The notes: generated by a model from the letters alone, not told the origin. 34,244 nt of DNA from an uncultured Bacteroidota bacterium (GCA_938008665.1 CALLKA010000151.1:1-34244); one strand, 5' to 3'. Positions 1 through 8,631 are shown, counted from the stretch's first letter. A program made the numbers and translations.

Positions 1-21
1 TACACGACGCTCTTCCGATCT
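1..21. other. Illumina TruSeq adapter remnant (not genomic)
   Basis: The first 21 bases match the 3' end of the Illumina TruSeq universal / read-1 adapter, which ends in GACGCTCTTCCGATCT. Genomic sequence starts at about base 22, where an open gldL frame begins. This is a library or assembly artefact and should be trimmed. Confidence 0.97.
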
Positions 22-22
22 A

Positions 23-616
23 ATCATTCACCTTTCTTGGGCTGACTATGCATTGATAGTTGGTTTGGGAACAGAGGCACTTATATTTGTAATTTATGCA
101 TTTTTGCCGCCACCAGAAATTGGAGGTGTTTCTTCTGATTCTGCATCAGGTGCGACCGATGTTGTTTTAGCAAAGTTAGAATCAGCAAAAATTGATCAAG
201 CCGCATTTGATAAATTAAGCACCAGCTTTCAAAGATTAAATGATACAGCAATGTATTTGGGTGATATTGCAGATATTGCAAAATCAAGTAAAGAATTTGC
301 GCAAAATACTAATACAGCGGCGAAATCCATGGGTGGTGTCAACGAAGCGATCTTAGGCGTATCCAATAATTTGGCTGGATTTTCAACTGCAACAAGCGGC
401 GTTAAGGATTTAAGCAATCAGTTTGAAGTGATGGCGAAGTCAATGGAAGCAATGAATCAATATTATAACAAATTGACTGAGGCATCAGCTGCAATGTCAA
501 GTTCGGCTAATGATGCAGTTCGTGCGAAAGAGCAAATAGGAATATTAGCAGATAATTTGACAAAGTTGAATCAAATTTATGGCAACATGATAGTAGCCAT
601 GCAAGGTCGTGCTTAA
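23..616 (+). CDS. gldL: Gliding motility / type IX secretion inner-membrane protein GldL, 5' partial
   Basis: GldL and GldM form the proton-driven inner-membrane motor of the type IX secretion system and gliding apparatus. The frame is open from base 23, directly after the adapter, so the true start and the first transmembrane helix are missing. The visible N-terminus carries the family segment LGTEALIFVIYAFLPPP, which is the second membrane helix and its end. The rest is a long cytoplasmic helical region rich in Ala, Ser, Asn and Lys. About 198 codons remain. A TTG at 53 could be mistaken for a start, but the residues upstream of it (HLSWADYA) continue the family match. gldM follows after 39 bases, and the gldL-gldM-gldN order is the standard one. 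gldK would be expected upstream, outside the window. Confidence 0.93.
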   Translation: MIHLSWADYALIVGLGTEALIFVIYAFLPPPEIGGVSSDSASGATDVVLAKLESAKIDQAAFDKLSTSFQRLNDTAMYLGDIADIAKSSKEFAQNTNTAAKSMGGVNEAILGVSNNLAGFSTATSGVKDLSNQFEVMAKSMEAMNQYYNKLTEASAAMSSSANDAVRAKEQIGILADNLTKLNQIYGNMIVAMQGRA

Positions 617-655
617 TATTTAATAAATTACTACCACTAAAAAAAATTAGTATAC

Positions 656-2197
656 ATGTCGTTACCTAAAGAGCCTAGGCAGAAAATGATTAACATCATG
701 TATTTGGTGTTGACCGCGCTTTTGGCATTAAATGTATCCAGTGAAATTTTAAATGCATTTAAAACAATCGATCAAAGTTTAACTAATGCGAATGTTATTA
801 TTCAAAAAAAGAATGATGAGATTTTAAAATCTTTACAAAAAAAATTAGCTGATCCTAAAACTGCTGAGAAAGCAGCCATTTGGGCGCCCAAAGCTGATAA
901 AGCGCATGCTATTTCGGATGCCTTGTACAATTATATTCAAACATTAAAGCAAGATTTAAAAGTAGCATCAAGATTAAAGAATGTAGATGGCAAAGAAGTT
1001 TTTAATGAGGATGATTTAGAAGCATCTACCAGGTTGTTTTTAAAAGGTACTGATCCAAAAGGAAAAGATTTATTAAATAGGTTGACTCAATTTAAAAAGG
1101 AATTAGGTGATATTGATCCTGCATTAGCAAAGGAAGTAATTCCAAATTTACCATTAGACTTAAGTATTCCAAGCTCCAATAATATGGCTGCAAAGTCGGA
1201 TTGGGCTTATGCTTATTTCAATATGACACCAACAGTCGCATCAATCGCTATTTTAACAAAATTTCAAAATGACATTCGTAATAGTGAGTCACAAGTAGTG
1301 GAGTATTGTCACAGACAAATTGGAGAAGTAGAGTTGATCTATGATCAATTCAATGCATTTGCAGCGTCTAATTCTCAATATTTGATGTCGGGTGAGGAAT
1401 TAATTATTACTGCTGGCGTTGGTGCATTTAGCAGCGCAGCTAAACCAACTATTTCTGTTGATGGTACGGTGATTCCAATTACTGCAGATGGCTCTGCGAC
1501 TTATAAATCAACAGCTGGCGCACCAGGTCAAAATTCAAAAAGAGTTCGTATTTCATTTATAAAACCTGATGGAGAAACGGCGATTGTTGAAAAAATTGTC
1601 AATTATACGGTAGGAACACCCACTGGATTGGTCGTATCTACAGATAAAACAAGGGTATTTTATAAAGGCTTGGACAATCCACTAAGTATTACTGGTGGTG
1701 GTGGCGCTGAAAAAATTAATGCAAGTATTGAAGGGACTGGCGCAACCATTAAAAAATCAGGACCTGGACAATATATTGTCAACTGTACGCAGTTGGGTTC
1801 AGTGGTGGTGAATATCAATGATGGTAAACAAACGCAAAAAGTAACCATACCTGTTAAACGCGTACCTAATCCTTTGGCATTAGTGGGCGAAAGTGCAGGC
1901 GGTAATATGGCTGCGAATGTATTTAGGGTGCAAGGTGGTGTGGTTGCTGAATTAAAAGATTTTATTTTTGACGGCATTAAATTCAATGTTACTTCGTTCA
2001 TCGTTATTGGGACTGGAAAAGGTTTTGATGAACCAGAATTTAGGGAAGTGGTCGGAAATAAATTCTCAGGGGGCGCACAGGATTTAGTTAAAAGATGCCA
2101 ACCAGGTAGTACGGTAACCATTGGCGAAATAAAAGTTTCAGAACCAGGTGGCGGAACGCGTAAGCTAGATCAAACAATCACTTTCATACTTCAATAA
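656..2197 (+). CDS. gldM: Gliding motility / type IX secretion protein GldM
   Basis: GldM is the periplasm-spanning partner of GldL. Its single N-terminal helix sits in the GldL motor and its periplasmic domains reach towards the outer-membrane GldK/GldN ring. The 513-residue product starts with the conserved LPKEPRQKMINIMYLVLTAL segment: a short cytoplasmic stretch leading into one membrane helix at about residues 12-32. A helical D1 region follows, then beta-rich Ig-like domains from about residue 230 with many Gly, Thr and Val. Length agrees with known GldM proteins of about 510-520 residues. It lies between gldL and gldN with short gaps (39 and 33 bases) and no visible promoter, so it is probably cotranscribed with them. 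Confidence 0.96.
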   Translation: MSLPKEPRQKMINIMYLVLTALLALNVSSEILNAFKTIDQSLTNANVIIQKKNDEILKSLQKKLADPKTAEKAAIWAPKADKAHAISDALYNYIQTLKQDLKVASRLKNVDGKEVFNEDDLEASTRLFLKGTDPKGKDLLNRLTQFKKELGDIDPALAKEVIPNLPLDLSIPSSNNMAAKSDWAYAYFNMTPTVASIAILTKFQNDIRNSESQVVEYCHRQIGEVELIYDQFNAFAASNSQYLMSGEELIITAGVGAFSSAAKPTISVDGTVIPITADGSATYKSTAGAPGQNSKRVRISFIKPDGETAIVEKIVNYTVGTPTGLVVSTDKTRVFYKGLDNPLSITGGGGAEKINASIEGTGATIKKSGPGQYIVNCTQLGSVVVNINDGKQTQKVTIPVKRVPNPLALVGESAGGNMAANVFRVQGGVVAELKDFIFDGIKFNVTSFIVIGTGKGFDEPEFREVVGNKFSGGAQDLVKRCQPGSTVTIGEIKVSEPGGGTRKLDQTITFILQ

Positions 2198-2230
2198 TTT
2201 TTAAGTATTGAGTGGTTTAAAATATATCAA

Positions 2231-3283
2231 ATGAAAAAGTATCAAATTTATAGCAGCATTATTTTAGCAATTCTATTTGTAGCCAACACTACAAGTGCGC
2301 AATTCAATTATGGCGCAAAAAAGAAACCTGCAACTGCAGCAAAGGATACAACAGTAACTTCGTCGATAGCTGCGCAGGATACAGCAAAAAAAGTAGTTGC
2401 ATTTGATCCTAATGTCAAGTCGGTAAAAACGTTTGATACAACTTTGGTAGGTGGATTTAATGCCAAAACAAAGAAAAGTTTAAGAAATAATTACGCCTTT
2501 TTTTCAGAAACAAATAAGCGCGCCGGAGTACAACAACGCATTCCCTTGCCTTATGAAAATTTAAGAGAGGAAGATGCCTTATTTAGCGAGTTTGTTTGGG
2601 AGGAAATTGATGGCCGCGAAAAATTAAATCGTCCTTTCATATACCAAGCTTATGATGATAATGGAGATCAACGTTTTTTTGCTATATTATTGAGGGCCAT
2701 TGAAAAAGAGGAAGTGGTTCCTTTTTCTGCGGATGGAGGTGATGATCGATTCACTACCCCAATTACTTATGATCAAGTTTCTGCGATGTTAAAGGGAAGC
2801 TTAGATACACAATTAGTACAAAACGTGGACAATCCGAATGTATATGACACCAGTATTATATATAATACCAGATTAGCGCCAAGTCCAGACTCTATTTATA
2901 CTTTCAGATTAAAAGAGCAATGGATATTCGATAAAAAAACAAGCCGGATGTATTGTCGTATCATTGGTATTGCACCAGTTGCAACTATTGTGATAAACAA
3001 CAAACCAGTGAAGCGTACTTTATTTTGGTTGTACTATCCTGAATTAAGAACCAGCTTGGCCAAAAATGAAGTGTACAATCCTAAAAATATTTCTACAAGG
3101 ATTACTTGGGAAGAATTATTTGAAAGCAGATACTTTAATAGTTATATCGTTAAATCAAGTATTGATAACTATAACGACAAACTGTTGAATGCCATTTATA
3201 AGGATCCAATAAGAAGACTCCAGGAAGGAGAAAAAATTAGACAAAAAATATTTGATTACGAACAGGATCGATGGGTGTATTAA
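2231..3283 (+). CDS. gldN: Gliding motility / type IX secretion protein GldN
   Basis: GldN is a periplasmic protein that, with the lipoprotein GldK, forms the ring under the outer membrane in type IX secretion. The product has 350 residues. Residues 1-23 are a Sec signal peptide (Lys-rich start, hydrophobic ILAILFVA core, probable cleavage after TSA). A low-complexity Lys/Ala/Thr segment follows to about residue 65. From about residue 100 the GldN core is visible, with NYAFFSETNKR, LREEDALFSEFVWEEIDGREKLN and RMYCRIIGIAP. The stop codon overlaps the stop of the convergent uvrC gene by four bases, and a terminator hairpin for this operon lies inside uvrC at 3295-3325. Confidence 0.95.
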   Translation: MKKYQIYSSIILAILFVANTTSAQFNYGAKKKPATAAKDTTVTSSIAAQDTAKKVVAFDPNVKSVKTFDTTLVGGFNAKTKKSLRNNYAFFSETNKRAGVQQRIPLPYENLREEDALFSEFVWEEIDGREKLNRPFIYQAYDDNGDQRFFAILLRAIEKEEVVPFSADGGDDRFTTPITYDQVSAMLKGSLDTQLVQNVDNPNVYDTSIIYNTRLAPSPDSIYTFRLKEQWIFDKKTSRMYCRIIGIAPVATIVINNKPVKRTLFWLYYPELRTSLAKNEVYNPKNISTRITWEELFESRYFNSYIVKSSIDNYNDKLLNAIYKDPIRRLQEGEKIRQKIFDYEQDRWVY

Positions 3284-5085
3284 TCTAACTTATTAAAAGC
3301 GGCTACTAAAATTGCCGCTTTTTTTGCGCCAATAATTTCAGATAATAGCTCTGGACTGGCAGCTTTTATTTTATTCACTGATTTGAAATATAGTAGCAGC
3401 ATTTCTTTTGTTTTGGGTCCAATGCCAGTGATATGGTCCATGCTATTTTCTAAAGCACCTTTGGATCGCTTTAATCGGTGAAATTGAATACCAAAACGAT
3501 GAACTTCATCTCTAATTTGCCGAATCAATTTATGCGCCTCACTATTCCAGTTGAGTTTGATGGAATCTTGGTCATGTACAAAAAACAATTCCTCTAAATT
3601 TTTGGCTAATCCTACCATCGTCACTTTATCCTGAATACCTAACGCGGTCATGGCTTCCAATGCTGCATTGAGTTGTCCTTTACCGCCATCAATAATAATC
3701 AGTTGTGGAAGTGGTAATTTTTTTTCAAGGACACTGGTGTATCTTCTTAAAACAGATTCCTTCATACTGGCAAAATCATTAATACCTATAACTGTTTTTA
3801 TATTAAAATGGCGATAATCTGATTTGCTGGGTAAGCCATTTTTAAAACAAACCATCGCAGATACGGGATAGGCGCCTTGAATATTAGAGTTATCGAAACA
3901 TTCTATATGTAGTGGAATTTCGTTGAGGTACAACACTGATTTTAGCTCCTGTAAAATGATATTGTCCGAAGTTGCGCCTGCTGTTTTTAAAAGCAATTGC
4001 TTATGTTTCCAATCTTTTAAAGCGTAGTCGGCATTTTTTTGCGACAAGGCGAGCAGTTGTTCTTTGTCGCCTGCTTTTGGAATCGTATATTTTACATTAG
4101 GCTCTTTTTCAGTAAGCTCAATGGGTACCACTATTTCTTGGGCAGTTGAATGCATGTTGTTTCGGAAGTGGTGGATGGCAAAGGCGAGGATGGTTTCTTT
4201 CGCTTCCTCTAATGGAACACTAAGTGGTAAAATATGCGTTTGAATTATTTTCCCATCCTTAATCATCAGATAGCTCACATAAGCCTGTTCTTGGTCGTAT
4301 GCAATACTAAACACATCTATTGGCGCAAGGCTTTTGGTGTAGACTACCGATTTTGTTTGGTAATTTTCAAGTTGTTCAATTTTACGCTTGGTAAATTCTG
4401 CTTTTTCAAAATCCATCGCGCTTGCTTCCAACTTCATTTTTTGTTTTAAGTCCTGCACTACTAATTTTACATTCCCTTTTAATAAATGCTGTACCTGTTG
4501 AATTGAATTATCATAGGATGTTTCATCTTGAAAGCCTTGGCAGGGACCCAAACAATTACCTAAATGATACTCTAAACAAACTTTAAACTTTCCTTGCTCA
4601 ATATTTTTTTTAGTCAAGGGTAGGGTACAAGTTCTTAATGGAATGGTTTGTTTGATATGATTCATGAGCTCACGCACAGCAAGAATATGGGTAAAGGGTC
4701 CCACATAGGTAGACCCATCTTTAAATTTACGCCTCGTTAAAAAAACCCTTGGAAATTTTTCATTTTTAATAACGATATAAGGATAGGATTTATCATCCTT
4801 TAAATTGATATTATACTTAGGCTGATAATTTTTAATTAATTCATTTTCTAAAATAAAAGCATCATGTTCTGAATTGACAATCGTAAAGCGGATGTCCTTG
4901 ATTTTTTGCACCAACTCCGTTGTTTTGGCATTTTGTTGTCCGGACAGAAAGTAAGAGCTCACCCTGTTCTTTATATTCTTAGCCTTACCTACATAGATCA
5001 ATTTGCCTTTATCATCAAAGTATTGATAAATGCCTGGCTCCTTTGGTAAACTGCCTTGAATTTGTTTAAAAGTTGCTTTTTCCAT
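3280..5085 (-). CDS. uvrC: Excinuclease ABC subunit C
   Basis: UvrC makes both incisions around damaged DNA in nucleotide excision repair, together with UvrA and UvrB. From the ATG at 5085 the product has 601 residues, a normal length. Visible domains are the GIY-YIG nuclease (PGIYQYF at 17-23, LIYVGKAK at 29-36, catalytic Tyr31 and Arg41), the family Cys-rich segment CLEYHLGNCLGPC, a UVR helix pair (AMDFEKAEFTKRKIEQLE), the RNase H-like second nuclease (HIECFDNSNIQG, LIIIDGGKGQL) and C-terminal helix-hairpin-helix motifs (ITGIGPKTKEMLL). A GTG at 5103 would add six residues. It lies inside the minus-strand promoter box TATTTTTG (5110-5103), so the ATG is preferred. The gene is convergent with gldN and divergent from the DUF2721 gene. 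Confidence 0.95.
   Translation of the reverse strand: MEKATFKQIQGSLPKEPGIYQYFDDKGKLIYVGKAKNIKNRVSSYFLSGQQNAKTTELVQKIKDIRFTIVNSEHDAFILENELIKNYQPKYNINLKDDKSYPYIVIKNEKFPRVFLTRRKFKDGSTYVGPFTHILAVRELMNHIKQTIPLRTCTLPLTKKNIEQGKFKVCLEYHLGNCLGPCQGFQDETSYDNSIQQVQHLLKGNVKLVVQDLKQKMKLEASAMDFEKAEFTKRKIEQLENYQTKSVVYTKSLAPIDVFSIAYDQEQAYVSYLMIKDGKIIQTHILPLSVPLEEAKETILAFAIHHFRNNMHSTAQEIVVPIELTEKEPNVKYTIPKAGDKEQLLALSQKNADYALKDWKHKQLLLKTAGATSDNIILQELKSVLYLNEIPLHIECFDNSNIQGAYPVSAMVCFKNGLPSKSDYRHFNIKTVIGINDFASMKESVLRRYTSVLEKKLPLPQLIIIDGGKGQLNAALEAMTALGIQDKVTMVGLAKNLEELFFVHDQDSIKLNWNSEAHKLIRQIRDEVHRFGIQFHRLKRSKGALENSMDHITGIGPKTKEMLLLYFKSVNKIKAASPELLSEIIGAKKAAILVAAFNKLD
3295..3325 (+). terminator. Intrinsic terminator of the gldLMN operon, inside uvrC
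   Basis: The stem AAAAGCGGC (3295-3303) pairs with GCCGCTTTT (3314-3322) around a 10-base loop, and a run of seven T ends at 3325. It lies 12 bases past the gldN stop on the plus strand. The same bases encode the C-terminal residues of UvrC on the minus strand. Confidence 0.8.
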
Positions 5086-5100
5086 ATTGGGTGCTGAGTT

Positions 5101-5125
5101 CACAAAAATACTTTATATTTTTGTG
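5101..5125. promoter_or_regulatory. Perfect inverted repeat forming back-to-back -7 boxes (uvrC / DUF2721)
   Basis: CACAAAAATA (5101-5110) and TATTTTTGTG (5116-5125) are exact reverse complements separated by five bases. Each arm contains TATTTTTG, which matches the Bacteroidota -7 consensus TAnnTTTG. One box faces right (5116-5123) towards the ATG at 5128. The other faces left (5110-5103) towards uvrC. It may also serve as a regulator site. No convincing -33 box was seen on either side. Confidence 0.6.
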
Positions 5126-5127
5126 CT

Positions 5128-5571
5128 ATGGAATTATCTGTAAATATACCTGCCCTTCTTTTCCCAGCCATCAGCTTGATCATGTTGGCCTATACCAATC
5201 GTTTTTTAGCCTTATCCAATCGGGTAAGGATGTTGCACGAAAAGTACCAGCTTATTGAACAAAGGCATATCATTTTTGGGCAAATAAAAAATCTAAAATA
5301 TAGGATTAAGTTGATACAAAATATGCAAACTTACGGGGTTGCAACTTTGTTGTCATCCATATTATGCATGTTTTTTATATTCATAGAATATCAAGCAATA
5401 GCCAAATTCATTTTTGCAGTAAGCTTAATCACCTTTTCTATCTCCATCTTTCTTTCCTTCATTGAAATAAGATTAAGTACCAAGGCAATTGAGCTGGAGT
5501 TAAGCGATATGGAAGGACTCGAGGATCCATCAGTGATGGAATACCTGCGTAAAAAGTTTGAAAGAGAGTAG
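5128..5571 (+). CDS. DUF2721 family membrane protein
   Basis: The product is a 147-residue integral membrane protein of the DUF2721 family, whose function is not known. It has a hydrophobic segment at about residues 7-27 (PALLFPAISLIMLAYTNRF). A polar helix with several Arg, Lys and Gln follows, which fits the family motif of an Asn/Arg-rich loop (NRFLALSNRVRMLHEKY). Two more membrane helices lie at about residues 70-110. The C-terminus is acidic and cytoplasmic in character. The ATG lies only four bases after the TATTTTTG box, so its mRNA is probably leaderless or nearly so. It converges with the ABC exporter gene, with nine bases between the stops. Confidence 0.82.
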   Translation: MELSVNIPALLFPAISLIMLAYTNRFLALSNRVRMLHEKYQLIEQRHIIFGQIKNLKYRIKLIQNMQTYGVATLLSSILCMFFIFIEYQAIAKFIFAVSLITFSISIFLSFIEIRLSTKAIELELSDMEGLEDPSVMEYLRKKFERE

Positions 5572-5580
5572 TCGCTTATT

Positions 5581-7350
5581 TTATATTGCAGCGCGTCGTT
5601 CTCCAATTTGTTGACGCCACATAGCATAGTATAATCCTTTTTCTAATAGTAAGGATTCATGCGTTCCCTTTTCAATAATCTGTCCTTTTTCAAGTACATA
5701 AATTTTGGTGGCATGAATAATGGTACTTAATCTATGTGCAATCATTATGGTGATTTGCGCACGCTCTGCTGACAGTTTTCGAATGGTATCTGTAATAGAT
5801 TCCTCCGTTAAACTATCTAAGCTGGAAGTAGCCTCGTCAAATATTAATAAATGTGGGTGTCTTAATAAAGCTCTGGCAATGGAGAGTCTTTGTTTTTCAC
5901 CACCACTCAATTTTAATCCTCCTTCACCAATTAAAGTTGCAAGTCCATCTCCGCCTTTATCTAAAATATTTTTACAACTTGCTTTTTCTAGGGCAATCAA
6001 CATTTCATCCTCGGTTGCATTGGGTGCAACAAAGGCTAAATTTTCTTTGATGGTGCCTGCGAACAATTGGGTGTCTTGTGTAACAAAACTTATTTGATTT
6101 CGTAGTACTCCCATATCAATTTTATTGGTATTTACCTCATTCACCAGTATTTCACCTTCCTGTGGCTGATAAAGGCCCACTAGTAGCTTAACCAAAGTGC
6201 TTTTGCCTGCGCCGGATGGGCCAACAAAGGCGATTGTTTCTCCAATTTTGGCATCAAAGCTAATGTCATCAATCGCTTTAAAATTTGCAGTTTGATGTTG
6301 GAATCCAATACTTTTAAATGATAAATTATTTATTTCACCAATGGCAACCGGATTTGTTGGAACCTGCTCAATTGGTTTTTGCATTAATTTATTAAAATTA
6401 TTTAAGGAAGCTTCTGTTTCTCGATAGCTCATAATGATGCTACCAATTTCCTGTAATGGTCCAAAAATAAAAAAGCTATAAAATTGCAATGATATTAATT
6501 GCCCAACGGTTAGGATTTGTTTAAAAATAAGCCACATCAAAGTAAATGTGATTACCTGTCTTAAAAAATTTACCATAGTCCCTTGAATAAAACTAAGGGA
6601 CCTGATATTTTTTACTTTTTTAAGTTCGAGTGCTAATATTTTATAGGTATTATTATTTAATCTTTGAATTTCTTGATTCGTTAATCCTAAACTTTTTACA
6701 AGTTCAATATTTCTTAAACTTTCAGTGGTTGTCCCAGCTAGGGTAGTTGTTTCTTTAACAATGTTTTTTTGAATCGACTTTATTTTCTTACTTAACAAAT
6801 TAGTAACATAGGCAATCATACTTGCGCCGCCCATGTATATAGGAATGATGGACCAATGTAATCTCGTTGCATAAATGGATACGAAAACGACACTTACAAT
6901 TATGCCAAAAAGTACATTGACCACATAGCCAATAAATTTTTCACAATCGGTTCTTGCTTTGGTTAAAATGGATAAGGTTTCACCACTGCGTAAATCCTCA
7001 AATGATTGATAGGGCAATTGCATGGAATGTTTTAATCCATCTGTAAATAAAGCAGCCCCAAATTTTTGTATAATGACATTCACCACATAGTCTTGAAATG
7101 CTTTGGCAATGCGACTTACCATTGCGGTACCTACCAATAATAATAGCATATTACTTACCCCCCACATAAATTGAGACTGACTTCGGGCTGCTCCCGTTTG
7201 ATCAATGATCGGACTTTTTGCAAATTCATCAATTAATTTCCCAAAAATCATGGGGTCAAAAAGTGAAAAGGTTTGGTTGATGCCTGCAAGGATAAATGCC
7301 AGTAAAACCAAGGGTCTGTATGGCTTTAAATATTGTAATAATATCTTCAT
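5581..7350 (-). CDS. ABC exporter, fused permease-ATPase (MsbA/multidrug type)
   Basis: This is a half-transporter of the type IV exporter fold, acting as a dimer in the inner membrane to export lipids, drugs or peptides; the substrate cannot be told from sequence. From the ATG at 7350 it has 589 residues. Six membrane helices fill residues 1-310. The ATPase domain has Walker A GPSGAGKST, a Q-loop (SFVTQDTQLF), signature LSGGEKQR, Walker B LLIFDEATSSLDS and H-loop IAHRLST, so it looks catalytically intact. A TTG at 7359 would add three residues. A promoter box TACCTTTG (7380-7373, minus strand) lies upstream. It is not next to the second ABC exporter at 29844, so each may be a homodimer. Confidence 0.9.
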   Translation of the reverse strand: MKILLQYLKPYRPLVLLAFILAGINQTFSLFDPMIFGKLIDEFAKSPIIDQTGAARSQSQFMWGVSNMLLLLVGTAMVSRIAKAFQDYVVNVIIQKFGAALFTDGLKHSMQLPYQSFEDLRSGETLSILTKARTDCEKFIGYVVNVLFGIIVSVVFVSIYATRLHWSIIPIYMGGASMIAYVTNLLSKKIKSIQKNIVKETTTLAGTTTESLRNIELVKSLGLTNQEIQRLNNNTYKILALELKKVKNIRSLSFIQGTMVNFLRQVITFTLMWLIFKQILTVGQLISLQFYSFFIFGPLQEIGSIIMSYRETEASLNNFNKLMQKPIEQVPTNPVAIGEINNLSFKSIGFQHQTANFKAIDDISFDAKIGETIAFVGPSGAGKSTLVKLLVGLYQPQEGEILVNEVNTNKIDMGVLRNQISFVTQDTQLFAGTIKENLAFVAPNATEDEMLIALEKASCKNILDKGGDGLATLIGEGGLKLSGGEKQRLSIARALLRHPHLLIFDEATSSLDSLTEESITDTIRKLSAERAQITIMIAHRLSTIIHATKIYVLEKGQIIEKGTHESLLLEKGLYYAMWRQQIGERRAAI

Positions 7351-7372
7351 AATTGTCAAATTATTCGAACGT

Positions 7373-7380
7373 CAAAGGTA
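7373..7380 (-). promoter_or_regulatory. -7 promoter box of the ABC exporter gene
   Basis: On the minus strand the bases read TACCTTTG, a full match to the Bacteroidota TAnnTTTG box, 22 bases before the ATG at 7350. No clear -33 element was recognised. Confidence 0.5.
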
Positions 7381-7520
7381 ATTAAACTTAATCGTTTTCA
7401 CTTAAAATCCAGGCTTATCCACTTGTTGTTGAAAACTGAACTGGGCTAATATTGGGCAAACGCGTCGAATAAGGTAAATTACTTATATACAAATGGTTCA
7501 AAGAAGTAAAATAGTTTATT

Positions 7521-7994
7521 ATGCTTTGGAGAAAATTTACTGGAGAAAAAATAGATCTTCCAATTAAGGAAGCAGTAAGGCAGGCAATTATTGCCGAGTC
7601 ACTAAAAAAAACAAAATTAAAAGTGTGCATTGGCACAGATAGTCAAGTAAAAGCGAATGTAACAGAATTCGCCACCGTTATCGTTTTTTTAAGAGAACAC
7701 AATGGCGGTTTTATGTACATTCACAATGATAAAACATCACAAAAATATCATCTCAAGGAGCGGATGTTAGCTGAAGTTGCCAAGAGCATTGAAATTGCTT
7801 ACGAGTTATGTGATTTATTTATTGAATACAATGTTGAAATGGAAGTGCATGCTGATATCAATACGAATCCGCAGTTTAAAAGTAATGATGCTTTGCGGGA
7901 GGCGATGGGTTATATATTAGGAATGGGTTTTGCATTTAAAGCAAAGCCAGAAGCTTTTGCAAGTAGCTGTTGTGCAGACAAAGCGGTCAATTAG
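7521..7994 (+). CDS. YkuK-type (DUF458) RNase H-like protein
   Basis: The 157-residue product resembles the YkuK / DUF458 family, predicted to have a ribonuclease H-like fold; the cellular role is unknown. Visible family features are CIGTDSQV (residues 35-42, with the first acidic residue Asp39), a beta-strand region TEFATVIVFLREHNGG, a second acidic position in EVHADIN and the C-terminal MGYILGMGFAFKAKPEAFASSCCADKA. The family often ends with this Asp-containing Cys/Ala segment. It is the only plus-strand gene between two minus-strand units and ends four bases before the convergent engB stop. Its upstream gap (7360-7520) is AT-rich with one isolated DnaA-box-like TTATCCACT and no clear promoter. 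Confidence 0.8.
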   Translation: MLWRKFTGEKIDLPIKEAVRQAIIAESLKKTKLKVCIGTDSQVKANVTEFATVIVFLREHNGGFMYIHNDKTSQKYHLKERMLAEVAKSIEIAYELCDLFIEYNVEMEVHADINTNPQFKSNDALREAMGYILGMGFAFKAKPEAFASSCCADKAVN

Positions 7995-7998
7995 TTGA

Positions 7999-8631
7999 TT
8001 ATCCTTCGGCTACGAGCTTATTGTATTGATCAATGCAGGCGAGTACTTCATCGGTACCTGTCTTTTTTTCAGCACTGGTGACAAATCCTTGTGGTAAAAA
8101 TTGTAATCTTTCGTTCAATACTTCAAAAAAAGATTTTACATTTCTGGCAACCACACCTGGCTTTTCCTTATCTGATTTTGTAAAGATGACGGTATAAGGA
8201 ATTTCCCATTGTACCAATTGCTCAATGAATTCAATGTCTATTTTTTGAGGGCTATGTCTACTATCAATCAACACAAAAACGCGATTGAGGTTTTCCCTTT
8301 TTCTTAAATAGTTTTCAATCATTTGTTCCCAGCGACGGCGACTACTTTGGGATACTTTTGCAAAGCCATAGCCAGGCAAATCAACAATATACCATTTATC
8401 TTGTTTGCCTTTGGCTACACTGTTGCTGATAATTTCAAAATGATTGATTAACTGCGTTTTACCAGGGGTGCCCGAAGTTTTAGCTAAATTTTTTTGTTGA
8501 CACAATGCATTAATAATGGATGACTTTCCAACATTACTTCTCCCTATAAATGCATATTCAGGCAAATTTAATTTAGGACACAGGTCAAAACTAGGACTTG
8601 ATATTAGATAAGTCGCTTTTACAATTTTCAT
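7999..8631 (-). CDS. engB: Ribosome biogenesis GTPase YihA/YsxC (EngB)
   Basis: EngB is a TrmE-Era family GTPase needed for maturation of the large ribosomal subunit. The 210-residue protein has the full G-motif set: G1 GRSNVGKSS at residues 30-38, G2 Thr in GTPGKTQ, G3 DLPGYG and G4 TKSDK. The SRRRWEQMIENYL stretch after G3 is typical of this subfamily. Length is normal (about 195-215). It is the last gene of the minus-strand cluster gpmI / haem-binding protein / engB, starting 13 bases after the preceding stop, so it is probably cotranscribed. Confidence 0.95.
   Translation of the reverse strand: MKIVKATYLISSPSFDLCPKLNLPEYAFIGRSNVGKSSIINALCQQKNLAKTSGTPGKTQLINHFEIISNSVAKGKQDKWYIVDLPGYGFAKVSQSSRRRWEQMIENYLRKRENLNRVFVLIDSRHSPQKIDIEFIEQLVQWEIPYTVIFTKSDKEKPGVVARNVKSFFEVLNERLQFLPQGFVTSAEKKTGTDEVLACIDQYNKLVAEG

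Noticed and set aside
1660..2121. 153-codon open frame on the minus strand
   Set aside because: It lies wholly inside gldM, which has full family homology. The antisense frame has no recognisable domain.
5103..5103. GTG start for uvrC
   Set aside because: It would lie within the -7 box, and the ATG six codons later precedes the GIY-YIG domain at normal distance.
5720..6097. 125-codon plus-strand frame
   Set aside because: It is antisense to the ATPase domain of the ABC exporter, where Walker and signature motifs are intact.
7413..7422. DnaA-box-like TTATCCACT in the gap before the YkuK-like gene
   Set aside because: It is a single motif with no partners nearby, so it does not support DnaA action there.
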